Part shown: positions 51,082 through 59,857 of the stretch, in pieces
How positions within the stretch are numbered: the first letter of the stretch is position 1
Layout of the letters: the number at the start of each line of letters is the position of its first letter
NCBI GenBank assembly: GCA_034669145.1
Contig: JAXDNY010000261.1
Location: 1-64,000, forward strand
DNA: 64,000 nucleotides
From: PALSA-894 sp034669145
GTDB lineage: Bacteria; Pseudomonadota; Alphaproteobacteria; Rhizobiales; Xanthobacteraceae
Direction: 5' to 3'
Made by a program: the position numbers and the translations under genes
Notes under the pieces: model-generated
Told to the model about the DNA's origin: nothing
Database searches by the model: none
The model's input: only the letters and a program-made list of their open reading frames with translations

Positions 51082-52080
51082 ATGCAGCCCCCGCGTACGT
51101 TCTCGATCGCACCCATGATGGAATGGACCGACCGGCATTGCCGGTTTTTCCATCGCCTGCTTACGCGCCGCGCGCTGCTCTATACCGAGATGATCACGAC
51201 CGGCGCCGTGCTGCGCGGCGATCGCGCGCGCCTGCTCGGCTTCGATCCGGCCGAGCATCCGGTGGCGGTGCAGCTCGGCGGGTCGGACGCGCGCGCGCTG
51301 GCCGAATGCGCGCGCATCTGCGCGGACATGGGCTACGACGAGATCAATCTCAATGTCGGCTGTCCGTCCGATCGCGTGCGGGAAGGGCGCTTCGGCGCCT
51401 GCCTGATGGCCGAGCCGGCGCTGGTCGGCGAATGCGTCGCCGCCATGAAGGCGGCGGTCGCGGTTCCGGTGACGGTGAAGTGCCGCATCGGGATCGACGA
51501 GCAGGACCCGGAAGAGTCGCTCGACACGCTCACCCGCATCGTGGTCGCGGCGAAAGTCGACGCGCTGATCGTGCATGCCCGCAAGGCCTGGCTCGACGGG
51601 CTTTCGCCGCGCGAGAACCGCGACATCCCGCCGCTCGATTACGATCGTGTGTGCCGGCTCAAGCGCGCCAATCCCGATCTCCACATTTCAATCAACGGCG
51701 GTATCGCGAGCGTGGAGCAGGCGGCCGCCCACCTCGCACAGGTCGACGGCGTGATGATGGGCCGCGCGGCCTATCAGGAGGCGTGGCGGTTGCTCGGCGT
51801 CGATCCGCTGATCTATGGCGCGCCCGCGCCTTATCCCTCGCCCAAGGCCGCACTCGAAGCGTTCTTCCCCTATGTGGAGCGCGAGCTTGCGCGCGGCACG
51901 CGGCTGCATTCCATGACCCGCCACATCCTCGGCCTGTTCCAGGGCGTGCCCGGCGCGCGCGCGTTCCGCCGCCATGTCGCGACGCAAGCCGTCAAACCCG
52001 GAGCGGGCATTGCGGTCCTGCGCGAGGCGCTGGACCTCGTGATGGACGCGCGGCCGGATTTGGCGCACATCGCAGCGTGA
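51082..52080 (+). CDS. dusA: tRNA-dihydrouridine synthase A
   Basis: 332 residues. The FMN TIM-barrel start SIAPMMEWTDRHCRFF, MITTGAVLRGD, QLGGSDARALAECARIC and INLNVGCPSDRVREGRFGAC with catalytic Cys94 are diagnostic of DusA rather than DusB/C. GVMMGRAAYQEAW and the C-terminal helical RNA-binding domain (HILGLFQGVPGARAFRRHVA) complete it. It reduces uridine 20/20a in the D-loop of tRNA with NADPH. Its stop overlaps the GTG start of the permease gene. Confidence 0.92.
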   Translation: MQPPRTFSIAPMMEWTDRHCRFFHRLLTRRALLYTEMITTGAVLRGDRARLLGFDPAEHPVAVQLGGSDARALAECARICADMGYDEINLNVGCPSDRVREGRFGACLMAEPALVGECVAAMKAAVAVPVTVKCRIGIDEQDPEESLDTLTRIVVAAKVDALIVHARKAWLDGLSPRENRDIPPLDYDRVCRLKRANPDLHISINGGIASVEQAAAHLAQVDGVMMGRAAYQEAWRLLGVDPLIYGAPAPYPSPKAALEAFFPYVERELARGTRLHSMTRHILGLFQGVPGARAFRRHVATQAVKPGAGIAVLREALDLVMDARPDLAHIAA

Positions 52081-52907
52081 TCTCCGGCATCCCGCTCAGC
52101 GAACTTGCCTGGCTCGGGGCCGTCATTGTGGCGGGCGGCGTGCTTGCGGGATTTCTCGCCGGGCTGTTCGGCATCGGCGGCGGCGCGATCATCGTGCCGG
52201 TGCTGTACGAGGTGTTCCGCGTCATCGGCGTGGCGGACGAGGTGCGCATGCAGCTTTGCATCGGCACGTCGCTCGCCATCATCGTACCGACCACGATCCG
52301 CTCCTACGTGGCGCATCGCGCGCGCGGCGCCGTGCTGCCGGACGTCTTGCGCGCCTGGACGATCCCAACCGTCGTGGGCGTCGCCATCGGTTCGGGCCTC
52401 GCGACGTTCGCGCCGCCGGCCGTGTTCAAGATCGCGTTCATCGTGCTGGCGGCGATCGTTGCGGGGCGACTCTTTGGCGGCGACAAATGGCGGCTCGGCG
52501 ACACACTGCCCGGCCGCATCGGCATGGCCGCCTACGGTCTCGGAATCGGGCTTGCGTCATCGCTGATGGGCGTGAGCGGCGGCTCGATGTCCGGCATGGT
52601 GCTCACCCTCTACGGCAAGCCCATCCATTCGGCGGTCGGCACCGCGGCCGGGCTCGGTGTGCCGCTCACCATCGCTGGCACGATCGGCTACGTGCTCGCG
52701 GGACTGCCGCACCAGGCGCTGACGCCGCCCTTTTCGCTCGGCTTTGTGTCGCTGCTCGGCGTTGTCCTGATGGCGCCGGTGTCGAGCTTCACGGCGATCT
52801 ACGGGGTGCGCGTGGCGCATGCGCTGCCGCGGCGGCAGCTTGAGATCGCGTTCGGAGTCTTTCTGCTGGCGGTTTCGGTGCGCTTCGCCGTGAGCCTGAT
52901 CCCGTAA
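52077..52907 (+). CDS. TauE/SafE family sulfite-exporter-like permease
   Basis: 276 residues from GTG 52077, in a GTGA overlap with dusA. It has eight predicted TM spans in two repeats, with the family motifs LAGLFGIGGGAIIVPVLYE and SSLMGVSGGSMSGMVLTLYG, each Gly-rich at the start of a half. TSUP proteins move sulfite, sulfonates or other organic anions. Coupling to dusA is probably just genomic compaction. Substrate undecided. Confidence 0.86.
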   Translation: MISGIPLSELAWLGAVIVAGGVLAGFLAGLFGIGGGAIIVPVLYEVFRVIGVADEVRMQLCIGTSLAIIVPTTIRSYVAHRARGAVLPDVLRAWTIPTVVGVAIGSGLATFAPPAVFKIAFIVLAAIVAGRLFGGDKWRLGDTLPGRIGMAAYGLGIGLASSLMGVSGGSMSGMVLTLYGKPIHSAVGTAAGLGVPLTIAGTIGYVLAGLPHQALTPPFSLGFVSLLGVVLMAPVSSFTAIYGVRVAHALPRRQLEIAFGVFLLAVSVRFAVSLIP

Positions 52908-52910
52908 GCC

Positions 52911-53609
52911 TCAGTTCGCCCGCAACATCAACCGGTCGCCGCGCACCTCCGAACTCTTCAGCCGGTTGAGGAAGCTCATGCCGAGCAGGCTGGTGCGCAA
53001 TTGCCCCGGCTGCGCGATCAGCGCCGGCACGGCGCGTTCCTCGATGCCGCCGACCTTGATGCGGTCGAGCGTCACCGGTGCGGCGCGCGTGCGGCCATTG
53101 GCGGTCTCGACCGCGACCGAATAATTCAGGAAATCAAGCGGCAGGCCGGCGGCCTTTGCGGCGTCCTGCGTCAGCACAACCGCGCTGGCGCCCGTGTCGT
53201 AGACGGTGGCGACACGCGCACCGTTGATCTCGGCCGAGATCTGAAACTCGCCGCGATTGCCGCGCGAAATCTCCACGACGCTGCCGCGCGAGACCGCGCC
53301 TCCCGGCATCAGCTCGGACAACACGCGGTCGCCGATGTCGCGCAGATCGTGGCGGTAGGTATAGCCGACTGCAAGCAGCAGCCCGATCACCACCCAGAAC
53401 GCCGCCGCCTGAAACGCCTCCGCGATGCGGTCGCGGAACAGCGCCAGCACCGCGCCGCCGATGAAGATGAGCAGCGCGACCTTGTAGACCAGCGAGGCAA
53501 AGTCGCCCGTCTCGAAGCCCGCGATGGTGCCCTGATCGTGACGCAGCACCAGCGCCAGCAGGCCGATGCCGAGCAGCAGCAGCAGAATCCAGAGGAGGCG
53601 GCTACGCAA
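52911..53609 (-). CDS. Clan AA (retropepsin-like) aspartic protease, TIGR02281 type
   Basis: 232 residues from a TTG start at 53609 with GGAGG 8 bases upstream; frames further upstream read as shadow of the DUF1289 gene. Three hydrophobic spans (SRLLWILLLLLGIGLLALVL; VYKVALLIFIGGAVLALF; AAAFWVVIGLLLAVGYTY) are followed by a periplasmic protease domain with the active-site motif VYDTGASAVVLTQDAAKAAG. A second conserved LLGMSFLNRLKS closes the fold. It works as a dimer, since one DTGA is present. It overlaps the DUF1289 gene by 8 bases. Confidence 0.82.
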   Translation of the reverse strand: MRSRLLWILLLLLGIGLLALVLRHDQGTIAGFETGDFASLVYKVALLIFIGGAVLALFRDRIAEAFQAAAFWVVIGLLLAVGYTYRHDLRDIGDRVLSELMPGGAVSRGSVVEISRGNRGEFQISAEINGARVATVYDTGASAVVLTQDAAKAAGLPLDFLNYSVAVETANGRTRAAPVTLDRIKVGGIEERAVPALIAQPGQLRTSLLGMSFLNRLKSSEVRGDRLMLRAN

Positions 53610-53817
53610 CGTCAGACCTCCGCGCGGCGCGGTCGACCGGCACGAGCAACCCGCTCGCCTCAAGCCGCTGCGGCAATTCACCCATGATGCGTTCGCGCTC
53701 GCCGTCGCCCAGCGACGTCCATTGCGCAATTTCGCCGAGCGTGCGGCCGCAGCCGTGGCACAGCCCGGATCGCGGGTCGATGGTGCAGACCTTGGTGCAG
53801 GGAGAAACAATCGGCAT
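53602..53817 (-). CDS. DUF1289 family small cysteine protein
   Basis: 71 residues. The family pattern SPCTKVCTIDPRSGLCHGCG gives four cysteines that could bind a metal or Fe-S cluster. GRTLGEIAQWTSLGDGERER follows, and the protein ends in a basic tail. DUF1289 proteins are widespread in proteobacteria; the function is not established. Upstream of and overlapping the aspartic protease gene, so they form an operon. Confidence 0.88.
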   Translation of the reverse strand: MPIVSPCTKVCTIDPRSGLCHGCGRTLGEIAQWTSLGDGERERIMGELPQRLEASGLLVPVDRAARRSDVA

Positions 53818-53881
53818 CGGGAGCCTGGCTGCGATTCGCCCGCAAGATAGGGGTCATGGCGGCGAACGCAATGTGAACCTA

Positions 53882-54043
53882 GTGTCCCGATTCCGAAGTT
53901 CGCCCCAACGGGCGGCAGGCTCCATGCGAACTTCGGAATCGAAAGACACTAGCAACCTATTGATCTAGTGTGGCTTTGGTTCAGAAGTCCGCATTGCGGA
54001 CTCGCTGCGAGAATGATGCGGACTTCTGAACCGCCACGCTAGC
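53882..54043 (+). repeat. ~162-bp palindromic repeat, copy 1
   Basis: It contains two imperfect hairpins (GATTCCGAAGTTCGC...GCGAACTTCGGAATC and GGTTCAGAAGTCCGCA...TGCGGACTTCTGAACC) joined by ACACTAGCAACC. The reverse complement of 59662-59826 matches it at roughly nine positions in ten, with a few one-base gaps. Its right end overlaps the stop codon of the kinase gene at 54039. No coding capacity. Confidence 0.85.
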
Positions 54044-55604
54044 CCGCGCGCTGCGATTGCGCGCGCTTGCGGACGATGCCCGGCTCCGGACTGGGCTGGA
54101 TCGGCGGGGACGGCTCCTCGAAGGGCCCGAGCGCCGACATCACGCGCTCCGGCTGGAACGTGACGATCACTTCGGTGCCGAACCGCAGCTTGGACTTGAG
54201 GGTGAACGTGCCGCCGTGCAGGTCGATCAGGTTCTTGGCGATCGGCAGGCCGAGCCCGGTGCCCTGTTCGGCCGACTTGATGGCGTTGGTGCCCTGCCCG
54301 AACGAGGCGAGCACGATCGGGATCTCGTCATCCGGAATGCCGGGGCCATTGTCCTTCACGCTCATGTATTGCCCGCCGGCCGCGGTCCAACCCACCTTGA
54401 GCCAGATCGCGCCGCCCTGCGGGGTGAACTTGATCGCGTTGGACAAGAGATTGAGGCAGATCTGGCGGCAGGCGCGCTCGTCCGCCCACAGCCGCGGCAG
54501 GTCCGGCTCGAACACCTCGTGGATCTCGATGCCGCGATTGTGCGCGCGCAATTGCATCAGCCGGTGGCAGTCGTTCACGACCTGCGCGAGATCGACGGCT
54601 TCCTCGTTGAGCTCGTAGCGCCCGGCCTCGATGCGCGACAGATCGAGAATTTCGTTGATCAGGTTCAACAAGTGCACGCCTGAGTTATGGATGTCGCCGG
54701 CATATTCCTTATAGGTCGGCACCGCGTGCGGCCCGAACACCTCGCTCTTCATCACCTCGGAAAAGCCAAGGATCGCGTTGAGCGGCGTACGCAGCTCATG
54801 ACTCATCTGCGCCAGAAAGCGCGACTTGGAGATGTTGGCGGCCTCGGCGCGGCGCCGGGCTTCATCGGAAATCGATTTGGCCTGCTCCAGTTCGCCGATC
54901 AGCGCATCCTTTTCGGCGCGCGCCTCGAGCGTCGCGAGCGTGGTCGAATACAGCCGTTGCGCCAGCATGGTGAAATAGGCCTGCGCGGTCACCGTCATCG
55001 CGGCGAGGATGAAATTGTGCATGCCGCCACGCAGCGCGAAATCGAGGGCGACCGCGATGGTCACCGGCGCAGTCGCGGCAAACATCGCGAGCGGCAGGCT
55101 GGACGCCAGCATGCTCGACACGGCAACGACCAGCAGCATCACAAACAGGATGAAGGTGCTGGCGCCTTCGTCGACGCGCACCACGGCGACGACGTTCGAC
55201 ATCCAGGCAATGCCGAAACACAGGTCGAGGATGACGAAGCGCGCGCGCCAGCGGCCGGTGTTCACCCGGCCGGTGGCTTCGTTGAGAAACTTCCGGCACT
55301 GCGCCGCGATGATGCTGTGGATGCCGGCGACCGTCAGCGTCCAGGCGCCCGCGAGCACCACGCCGGTCCACAGCCCGGAGAGGAAGCCGACGGCCGCGAC
55401 CAGCAGCAGGATCGGGAGCGAGGCCGATTGGCGGTTCTGCGCAAACTGGCGCAGCAACTCATAGTCGAAAGCCGGCGTCCCGCTGGTCGAGGTCAGGCGG
55501 TCGCGTACCCAGCGCACACGCTTGGTCGCATCGCGCCGCCGGGCCGCGGCGGCCTTCTCAGCCGGCGAGGTAATGCCGAGCTCTTCGCTCGTCATCGCGG
55601 TCAT
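54039..55604 (-). CDS. Multi-TM sensor histidine kinase (DivJ/PleC-like)
   Basis: 521 residues. A membrane domain with about five to six hydrophobic spans (residues 62-215) has short loops, so it probably senses membrane or cytoplasmic cues. A coiled coil (ARAEKDALIGELEQAKSISD) leads to the H-box SHELRTPLNAILGFSEVM (His269). ATPase motifs are NLLSNAIKFTPQGG, DNGPGIPDDE and GTGLGLPIAKNLIDLHGG. The HNSGVHLLNLINEILDLSRI segment is PleC/DivJ/PdhS-like, so DivK is the likely partner. It ends in a Pro-rich tail with the stop inside a repeat element. Confidence 0.85.
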   Translation of the reverse strand: MTAMTSEELGITSPAEKAAAARRRDATKRVRWVRDRLTSTSGTPAFDYELLRQFAQNRQSASLPILLLVAAVGFLSGLWTGVVLAGAWTLTVAGIHSIIAAQCRKFLNEATGRVNTGRWRARFVILDLCFGIAWMSNVVAVVRVDEGASTFILFVMLLVVAVSSMLASSLPLAMFAATAPVTIAVALDFALRGGMHNFILAAMTVTAQAYFTMLAQRLYSTTLATLEARAEKDALIGELEQAKSISDEARRRAEAANISKSRFLAQMSHELRTPLNAILGFSEVMKSEVFGPHAVPTYKEYAGDIHNSGVHLLNLINEILDLSRIEAGRYELNEEAVDLAQVVNDCHRLMQLRAHNRGIEIHEVFEPDLPRLWADERACRQICLNLLSNAIKFTPQGGAIWLKVGWTAAGGQYMSVKDNGPGIPDDEIPIVLASFGQGTNAIKSAEQGTGLGLPIAKNLIDLHGGTFTLKSKLRFGTEVIVTFQPERVMSALGPFEEPSPPIQPSPEPGIVRKRAQSQRAG

Positions 55605-55728
55605 GCGAGGGGCGTCCGGTGCCTGAAAATGCCGGCCGTTTGTGCATCATAAACCTTAAGGGCGGGCTGAAAGACTTGGTTAACGCCGCGTTGGCGGCTA
55701 GTCTCAGCGCGAAATCCGGGGGATTTGC

Positions 55729-56337
55729 ATGAGACTCTACGACGGCGGGCGCGCACCCAATCCGCGCCGCGTGCGCATCTTCCTCGCCGAAAAGGGCATG
55801 TCGATCCCGGTCGAGAAGGTTGACCTCGGCGCGCTGGAGCACAAGAGCGCCGAATTCACCGCGCTCAATCCCCTGCAGCGCGTTCCGGTGCTGGTGCTCG
55901 ACGACGGCACCGTGATCACCGAGTCGATCGCCATCTGCCGCTATATCGAGGGGCTGCGCCCGGAGCCGCCGCTATTTGGGCGCGGCGCGCTTGAAGAGTC
56001 GCTGGTCGAAATGTGGAACCGGCGCGTCGAACTCAATCTGTATCAGGCGGTGTCCGCGGTGTTCCGCCACCTGCATCCCGCCATGAAGGACATGGAGGCC
56101 CAGGTCCCCGAATGGGGCGAGGCTAACCGGCCGCGGGTGTTCGAGTTTCTCGGCCTGCTCGATCGCGAGCTGAAGAACCGCATGTTCATCGCGGGCGATC
56201 ACTACACGGTTGCGGATATCACGGCGCTGGTTGCGGTGGACTTCATGCGTCCGGCGAAGCTGATCATGCCGGAAGAATTCGTCAATCTGCGCCGCTGGCA
56301 CGGACAGGTCGGCGAGCGGTCGAGCGCCACGGCCTGA
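55729..56337 (+). CDS. Glutathione S-transferase family protein
   Basis: 202 residues. A thioredoxin-like N-domain (MRLYDGGRAPNPRRVRIFLA) has the conserved cis-Pro and QRVPVLVLDDGTVITESIAI glutathione site. The all-helical C-domain contains FIAGDHYTVADITALVAVDF, the N-capping/hydrophobic-staple motif of GSTs. It conjugates glutathione to electrophiles, or acts as a peroxidase; substrate unknown. The metallo-hydrolase gene starts two bases after its stop, a likely operon. Confidence 0.88.
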   Translation: MRLYDGGRAPNPRRVRIFLAEKGMSIPVEKVDLGALEHKSAEFTALNPLQRVPVLVLDDGTVITESIAICRYIEGLRPEPPLFGRGALEESLVEMWNRRVELNLYQAVSAVFRHLHPAMKDMEAQVPEWGEANRPRVFEFLGLLDRELKNRMFIAGDHYTVADITALVAVDFMRPAKLIMPEEFVNLRRWHGQVGERSSATA

Positions 56338-56339
56338 CA

Positions 56340-57083
56340 ATGCGCCTGACCGTCATCGGCTCCGGCGACGCATTCGGCTCCGGCGGGCGCCATAACACGT
56401 GCTTCCATCTCGCAGTCGGCGAACGAACGGTCCTGATCGATTGCGGCGCATCCGCGCCGGTTGGCTTGCGCGCACGCAACATCGATCCGAACAGCATCGA
56501 TGCCGTCATCCTCAGTCACCTGCATGGCGACCATTTCGGCGGCATTCCGTTTCTGATGCTCGACGGGCAATATCTCAGCCGACGCGAGAAACCGCTGCTG
56601 TTCGCAGGCCCACCCGGCACCACGCAACGCATCAATACCGCGATGGAGGTGTTCTTTCCGAACTCCACCAAGGCGACATATCGCTTCCCGTGGAGCGTGA
56701 CGGAAATTCCGGTGGGGCAGGCGACCGACATCCTTGGGCTCAACGTCCTGAGTGCCGAGGTGATTCATTCCTCCGGTGCCCCCTCGACCGCGTTGCGCGT
56801 GGCCGACGGGCAAAAAACGTTCGCCTATTCGGGCGATACGCAATGGACCGAGGCGTTGCTGCCGATCGCCGCCGGCGCGGATCTCTTCATGGTCGAATGC
56901 TACGACTACGAACGCGACCTGACCGGCCACATGAACTGGAAAACGATCAAGCAGCGGCTGGCCGATTTCACGGCGCGGCGCGTGATGCTGACACACATGA
57001 ACCACACGATGCTCGCGCGGCTCGACGAGGCGCGAGCCGCCGGTGTGCTCGTCGCCAAGGATGGACTGGTGCTCGATTTGTGA
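56340..57083 (+). CDS. Metallo-beta-lactamase-fold hydrolase (RNase Z-like shape)
   Basis: 247 residues. Metal motif 1 is ILSHLHGDHFGGIPF. DCGASAPVGL (first Asp), FAYSGDTQWTEALLP (bridging Asp) and VMLTHMNHTML (last His) complete a binuclear zinc site. The N-terminal MRLTVIGSGDAFGSGGRHNT looks like RNase Z/phosphodiesterase members rather than glyoxalase II. Function within the fold cannot be fixed. It follows the GST gene closely and may act on its products (inference). Confidence 0.86.
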   Translation: MRLTVIGSGDAFGSGGRHNTCFHLAVGERTVLIDCGASAPVGLRARNIDPNSIDAVILSHLHGDHFGGIPFLMLDGQYLSRREKPLLFAGPPGTTQRINTAMEVFFPNSTKATYRFPWSVTEIPVGQATDILGLNVLSAEVIHSSGAPSTALRVADGQKTFAYSGDTQWTEALLPIAAGADLFMVECYDYERDLTGHMNWKTIKQRLADFTARRVMLTHMNHTMLARLDEARAAGVLVAKDGLVLDL

Positions 57084-57187
57084 ATGCAGGATGAATAAGC
57101 TGTTGGCGTTGCGAGCGTTTCCCGCCCTGAAACCGCTATAGTTTGGCCTCAGCGTTGTTGCCAAGGGCCTCTCACGAGAGAAACAAG

Positions 57188-59368
57188 ATGTTGCGCAAGC
57201 TCCTGTCCGGTTTTGCCGTGCTCGCTACGTTGATGTTCGTTTCGATGCAGCCTGCGGCGGCGCAGCAGCGCATCGCGCTGGTGATCGGCAACGCCGCGTA
57301 CCCGAAGGGGCCGCTCCAGCATTCCCTCGCCGACGGCGGGCTCGTCGCCGAAGCGCTCACCAGCATCGGGTTCCAGATCATCGAAGGCGCCGACGTCAAT
57401 TCGAACGACATGCGGCGGTTGTTTGGCGAGTTCCTGCAAAGGGTCAACGCCGGGGGACCCGATACCATCGCGTTCATCTACTACAATGGCTACGCGCTCC
57501 AGTTCGAAGGCGACAATTATCTGATCCCGGTCGACGCGCAGCTCAATCGGGATAGCGAAATTCCCATCCAGGGCATTCGCCTGTTCGACCTGCTGCGCCC
57601 GCTCGCCGACACGCCGGCCGTTGCGAAGATCGTCGTGCTCGACGCCACCCACCCGCTGCCGTTCCAGATTCAGGGCGGCCAGATCGCGCCCGGCCTCGGC
57701 GCGATCGAGTCCGCACCCGGCATGATCGTGGGCTTCTCATCCGCGCCCGGCACCGTCGCTCAAGACGGGCCCGGCCCCTACGGGGCGTACGCGACTGCGA
57801 TCGCCGAAATGGTGCGCGAGCCCGGCCTCGACATCGACACGATGTTCGCGCGCATCCGCCTGCGTACCAATGAGACAACGAACGGCGTACAGACCCCGTG
57901 GGAAGTCTCGCAGCTTCAGCGCGTCGTGATGCTCGTTCCAGGCCAGGCGGCAGCGCCGCCCGGCGGCGCGCAAGGCTTTCTCGCGCAGCCGCAAACGCAA
58001 GTCGGCGCGCCGGTGGTGCGCCGCCGCGCGCCGCCGCGGCCGATCCGCGACATCGGACCGGAGGAGGCGTACGCCTACGCGGTCGAGCAGGACGATCTGC
58101 CGACTTACACCGAATACGTTCGCATCTATCCGGACAGCGCCTACACGCCGCGCGTCTGGGCGATGATCCGCGCGCGGCGTGAAGCGCTGCTCTGGCGCCA
58201 CGCTCTGCTGGAGAACTCGCCTGAATCGTACTGGACCTACATCGAGCGGTACCCGGACGGCGTGTACGTGTTCGACGCGCGGCGCCGCTTGCGCCGGCTG
58301 GCCGCGGGCGACCGTCCGCCTCCCGGCTGGCGCATGCGCGTCTACGATGACGTGCCGATGCCGCTCGCCGGCGAGCCGACACGGATGTACGACGTCTATC
58401 CGTCGGCGCCGCCGCCGCCGCGCTATCTTAGCCCCCCGCCGGCCTTCATCGTCGGGCTGCCGCCGCCGCCTCGTCCGGGAGGAGGGGGATTGTGGCGCGG
58501 CCCGCAGCCGGCGTTTCCCGTCATCATGACGCCGCCGCCGCAGCAGCCGGGTCAGGTCGGACGGCCGCCCGGACCGCCTGCGCCCGGACCGGCCGCTGTC
58601 GCGCCGCCGGTTGCTCCTCCGCCCAGCCCGCAGCCGCAAGGTCTGCCCAAGGGACCCGCGGTCGTGAACCAGCCGCCGCCGGGTCCACCGCCGGGTCCGC
58701 CGCCCGGCATCAAGGGACCGCCGCAGCAGCAAGGCCTGCCGCCGGGCGTGCCGAGAGGGCCCGCGGTCGTGAACCAGCCGCCGCCGGGACTACCTCCGGG
58801 GGGGCCGCCGCCTGGTGGCATCAAGGGCCCCCCGCCCAAGGGTCCGGCCGTCGTCAACCAGCCGCCCGCCGGTGCGCCGCCGCCACCGCCTGCGGGTGTA
58901 AGAGGGCCGCCGCCGCAGGGCCAGCCGAAGATCGTCAACCAGCCGCCACCGGGGCCGCCACCTGGCGGATCGAAGGGCCCATCGTCGGGTCCGCCGCCGC
59001 AGGCCACCAAGGGCCCGCAGCCGCAGATCCAGCGGGGACCGCCTCCGCCGCAGTTGCAGCGGCAGCAGCAGCCGAAAGCTCCGCAGGTCGCGGCACCGCC
59101 GCCGCCCGGCCCGCCGAAGCCGCCGGCTCCGCCGCCTCCACCGCCTCAGGTGAAAGGGCCGCCTCCCGGCCCGCCGCCGCAGGCCGTCAGCCGTCCACCG
59201 CCCGGCCCGCCTCCGGGGCCGCCGCCGCAAATACAGCGGGGGCCACCACCCGGTCCGCCTCCGGGCCCGCCGCCGCAGGCGCAAAAGGGACCGCAGCCCG
59301 CCGCTAAGGGTCCGCAAGGACTGCCGAAATGCGCGGTCGTGGGCGGCAAGCAGCCGTGCGCGCCTTGA
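57188..59368 (+). CDS. Secreted caspase-fold (C14-like) protein lacking catalytic His/Cys, with long proline-rich tail
   Basis: 726 residues with a signal peptide (LLSGFAVLATLMFVSMQPAA, cut at AAA-QQ). Residues 27-250 fit the caspase/metacaspase-like p20 fold: RIALVIGNAAYPKGPLQHSL and the strand DTIAFIYYNGYALQFEGDNY. The usual SGHG is NGYA (Tyr102 for His) and the usual DAC is DAT (Thr154 for Cys), so it should be proteolytically dead. A middle domain (~300-385) has repeated YVRIYPDSAYTPRVW and YIERYPDGVYVFDARR units. From about 395 to 715 it is almost only Pro, Gly and Gln with recurring KGP and NQPPPG repeats. Probably periplasmic or envelope-associated. Confidence 0.82.
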   Translation: MLRKLLSGFAVLATLMFVSMQPAAAQQRIALVIGNAAYPKGPLQHSLADGGLVAEALTSIGFQIIEGADVNSNDMRRLFGEFLQRVNAGGPDTIAFIYYNGYALQFEGDNYLIPVDAQLNRDSEIPIQGIRLFDLLRPLADTPAVAKIVVLDATHPLPFQIQGGQIAPGLGAIESAPGMIVGFSSAPGTVAQDGPGPYGAYATAIAEMVREPGLDIDTMFARIRLRTNETTNGVQTPWEVSQLQRVVMLVPGQAAAPPGGAQGFLAQPQTQVGAPVVRRRAPPRPIRDIGPEEAYAYAVEQDDLPTYTEYVRIYPDSAYTPRVWAMIRARREALLWRHALLENSPESYWTYIERYPDGVYVFDARRRLRRLAAGDRPPPGWRMRVYDDVPMPLAGEPTRMYDVYPSAPPPPRYLSPPPAFIVGLPPPPRPGGGGLWRGPQPAFPVIMTPPPQQPGQVGRPPGPPAPGPAAVAPPVAPPPSPQPQGLPKGPAVVNQPPPGPPPGPPPGIKGPPQQQGLPPGVPRGPAVVNQPPPGLPPGGPPPGGIKGPPPKGPAVVNQPPAGAPPPPPAGVRGPPPQGQPKIVNQPPPGPPPGGSKGPSSGPPPQATKGPQPQIQRGPPPPQLQRQQQPKAPQVAAPPPPGPPKPPAPPPPPPQVKGPPPGPPPQAVSRPPPGPPPGPPPQIQRGPPPGPPPGPPPQAQKGPQPAAKGPQGLPKCAVVGGKQPCAP

Positions 59369-59417
59369 ACAAGGCCGCAATCACGGGCAGATAATGGGCG
59401 CCCTCTGGTGCAGGCCC

Positions 59418-59645
59418 ATGGAGCAAGTCATGCGCAGGATTCTGGCCGCAATCATGATCGGGCTGGCGGCAGCGCCGGGTGTGTTCGTGCTCGCGGCCGC
59501 GCCGAGCCACGCGCAATTCAAAAAAGGGGGCGGCGGCGACAAGGAACAAGCACCGCCGAAGAAGAAAGAGGACGACAGCCAGTACAAGGCCGCGATCGAG
59601 CGTCTGCCGGAGAAGAAATTCGATCCGTGGCAGAATATGCGCTGA
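59418..59645 (+). CDS. Small secreted basic/acidic repeat-tail protein
   Basis: 75 residues from ATG 59418; an ATG at 59430 is also possible. A signal peptide (ILAAIMIGLAAAPGVFVLAA, cut at SHA-QF) is followed by a low-complexity GGGG/KKK linker and EDDSQYKAAIERLPEKKFDP, ending in WQNMR. The AAIERLPEKKFDPW ending is a recurring motif of small alphaproteobacterial exported proteins of unknown role. It lies 49 bp after the pseudo-caspase gene and just before the inverted repeat. Confidence 0.65.
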   Translation: MEQVMRRILAAIMIGLAAAPGVFVLAAAPSHAQFKKGGGGDKEQAPPKKKEDDSQYKAAIERLPEKKFDPWQNMR

Positions 59646-59661
59646 CGGCTGGCGGCGCGCC

Positions 59662-59826
59662 GCTAGCGTGGCGGTTCAGACGTCCGCATCATTCTCGCAA
59701 GCCGAGTCCGCAATGCGGACTTCTGAACCAAAGCCACACGAGATCAACAGGTTGCTAGTGTCCTTTCGATTCCGAAGTTCGCATGGAGCCTGCCGCACGT
59801 TGTGGCGAACTTCGGAACCGGGACAC
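59662..59826 (-). repeat. ~165-bp palindromic repeat, copy 2 (inverted)
   Basis: Near-exact reverse complement of 53882-54043, with GCTAGCGTGGCGGTTCAGAC at its left end and GGACAC at its right. The two copies bound a 5.6-kb block in inverted orientation. It carries both hairpins and no reading frame of note. Confidence 0.85.
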
Positions 59827-59857
59827 CAGGGACGCGCCGCTTCGCGCGAATGAAGCC

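Noticed and set aside
58552..59380. Glycine-rich or arginine-rich proteins opposite the proline tail
   Set aside because: They are complements of the Pro/Gly repeat codons in the pseudo-caspase gene and have no independent start signals.
53882..59826. Composite transposon
   Set aside because: The inverted repeats carry no transposase and the enclosed genes do not mobilise DNA. No target-site duplication was evident by eye.
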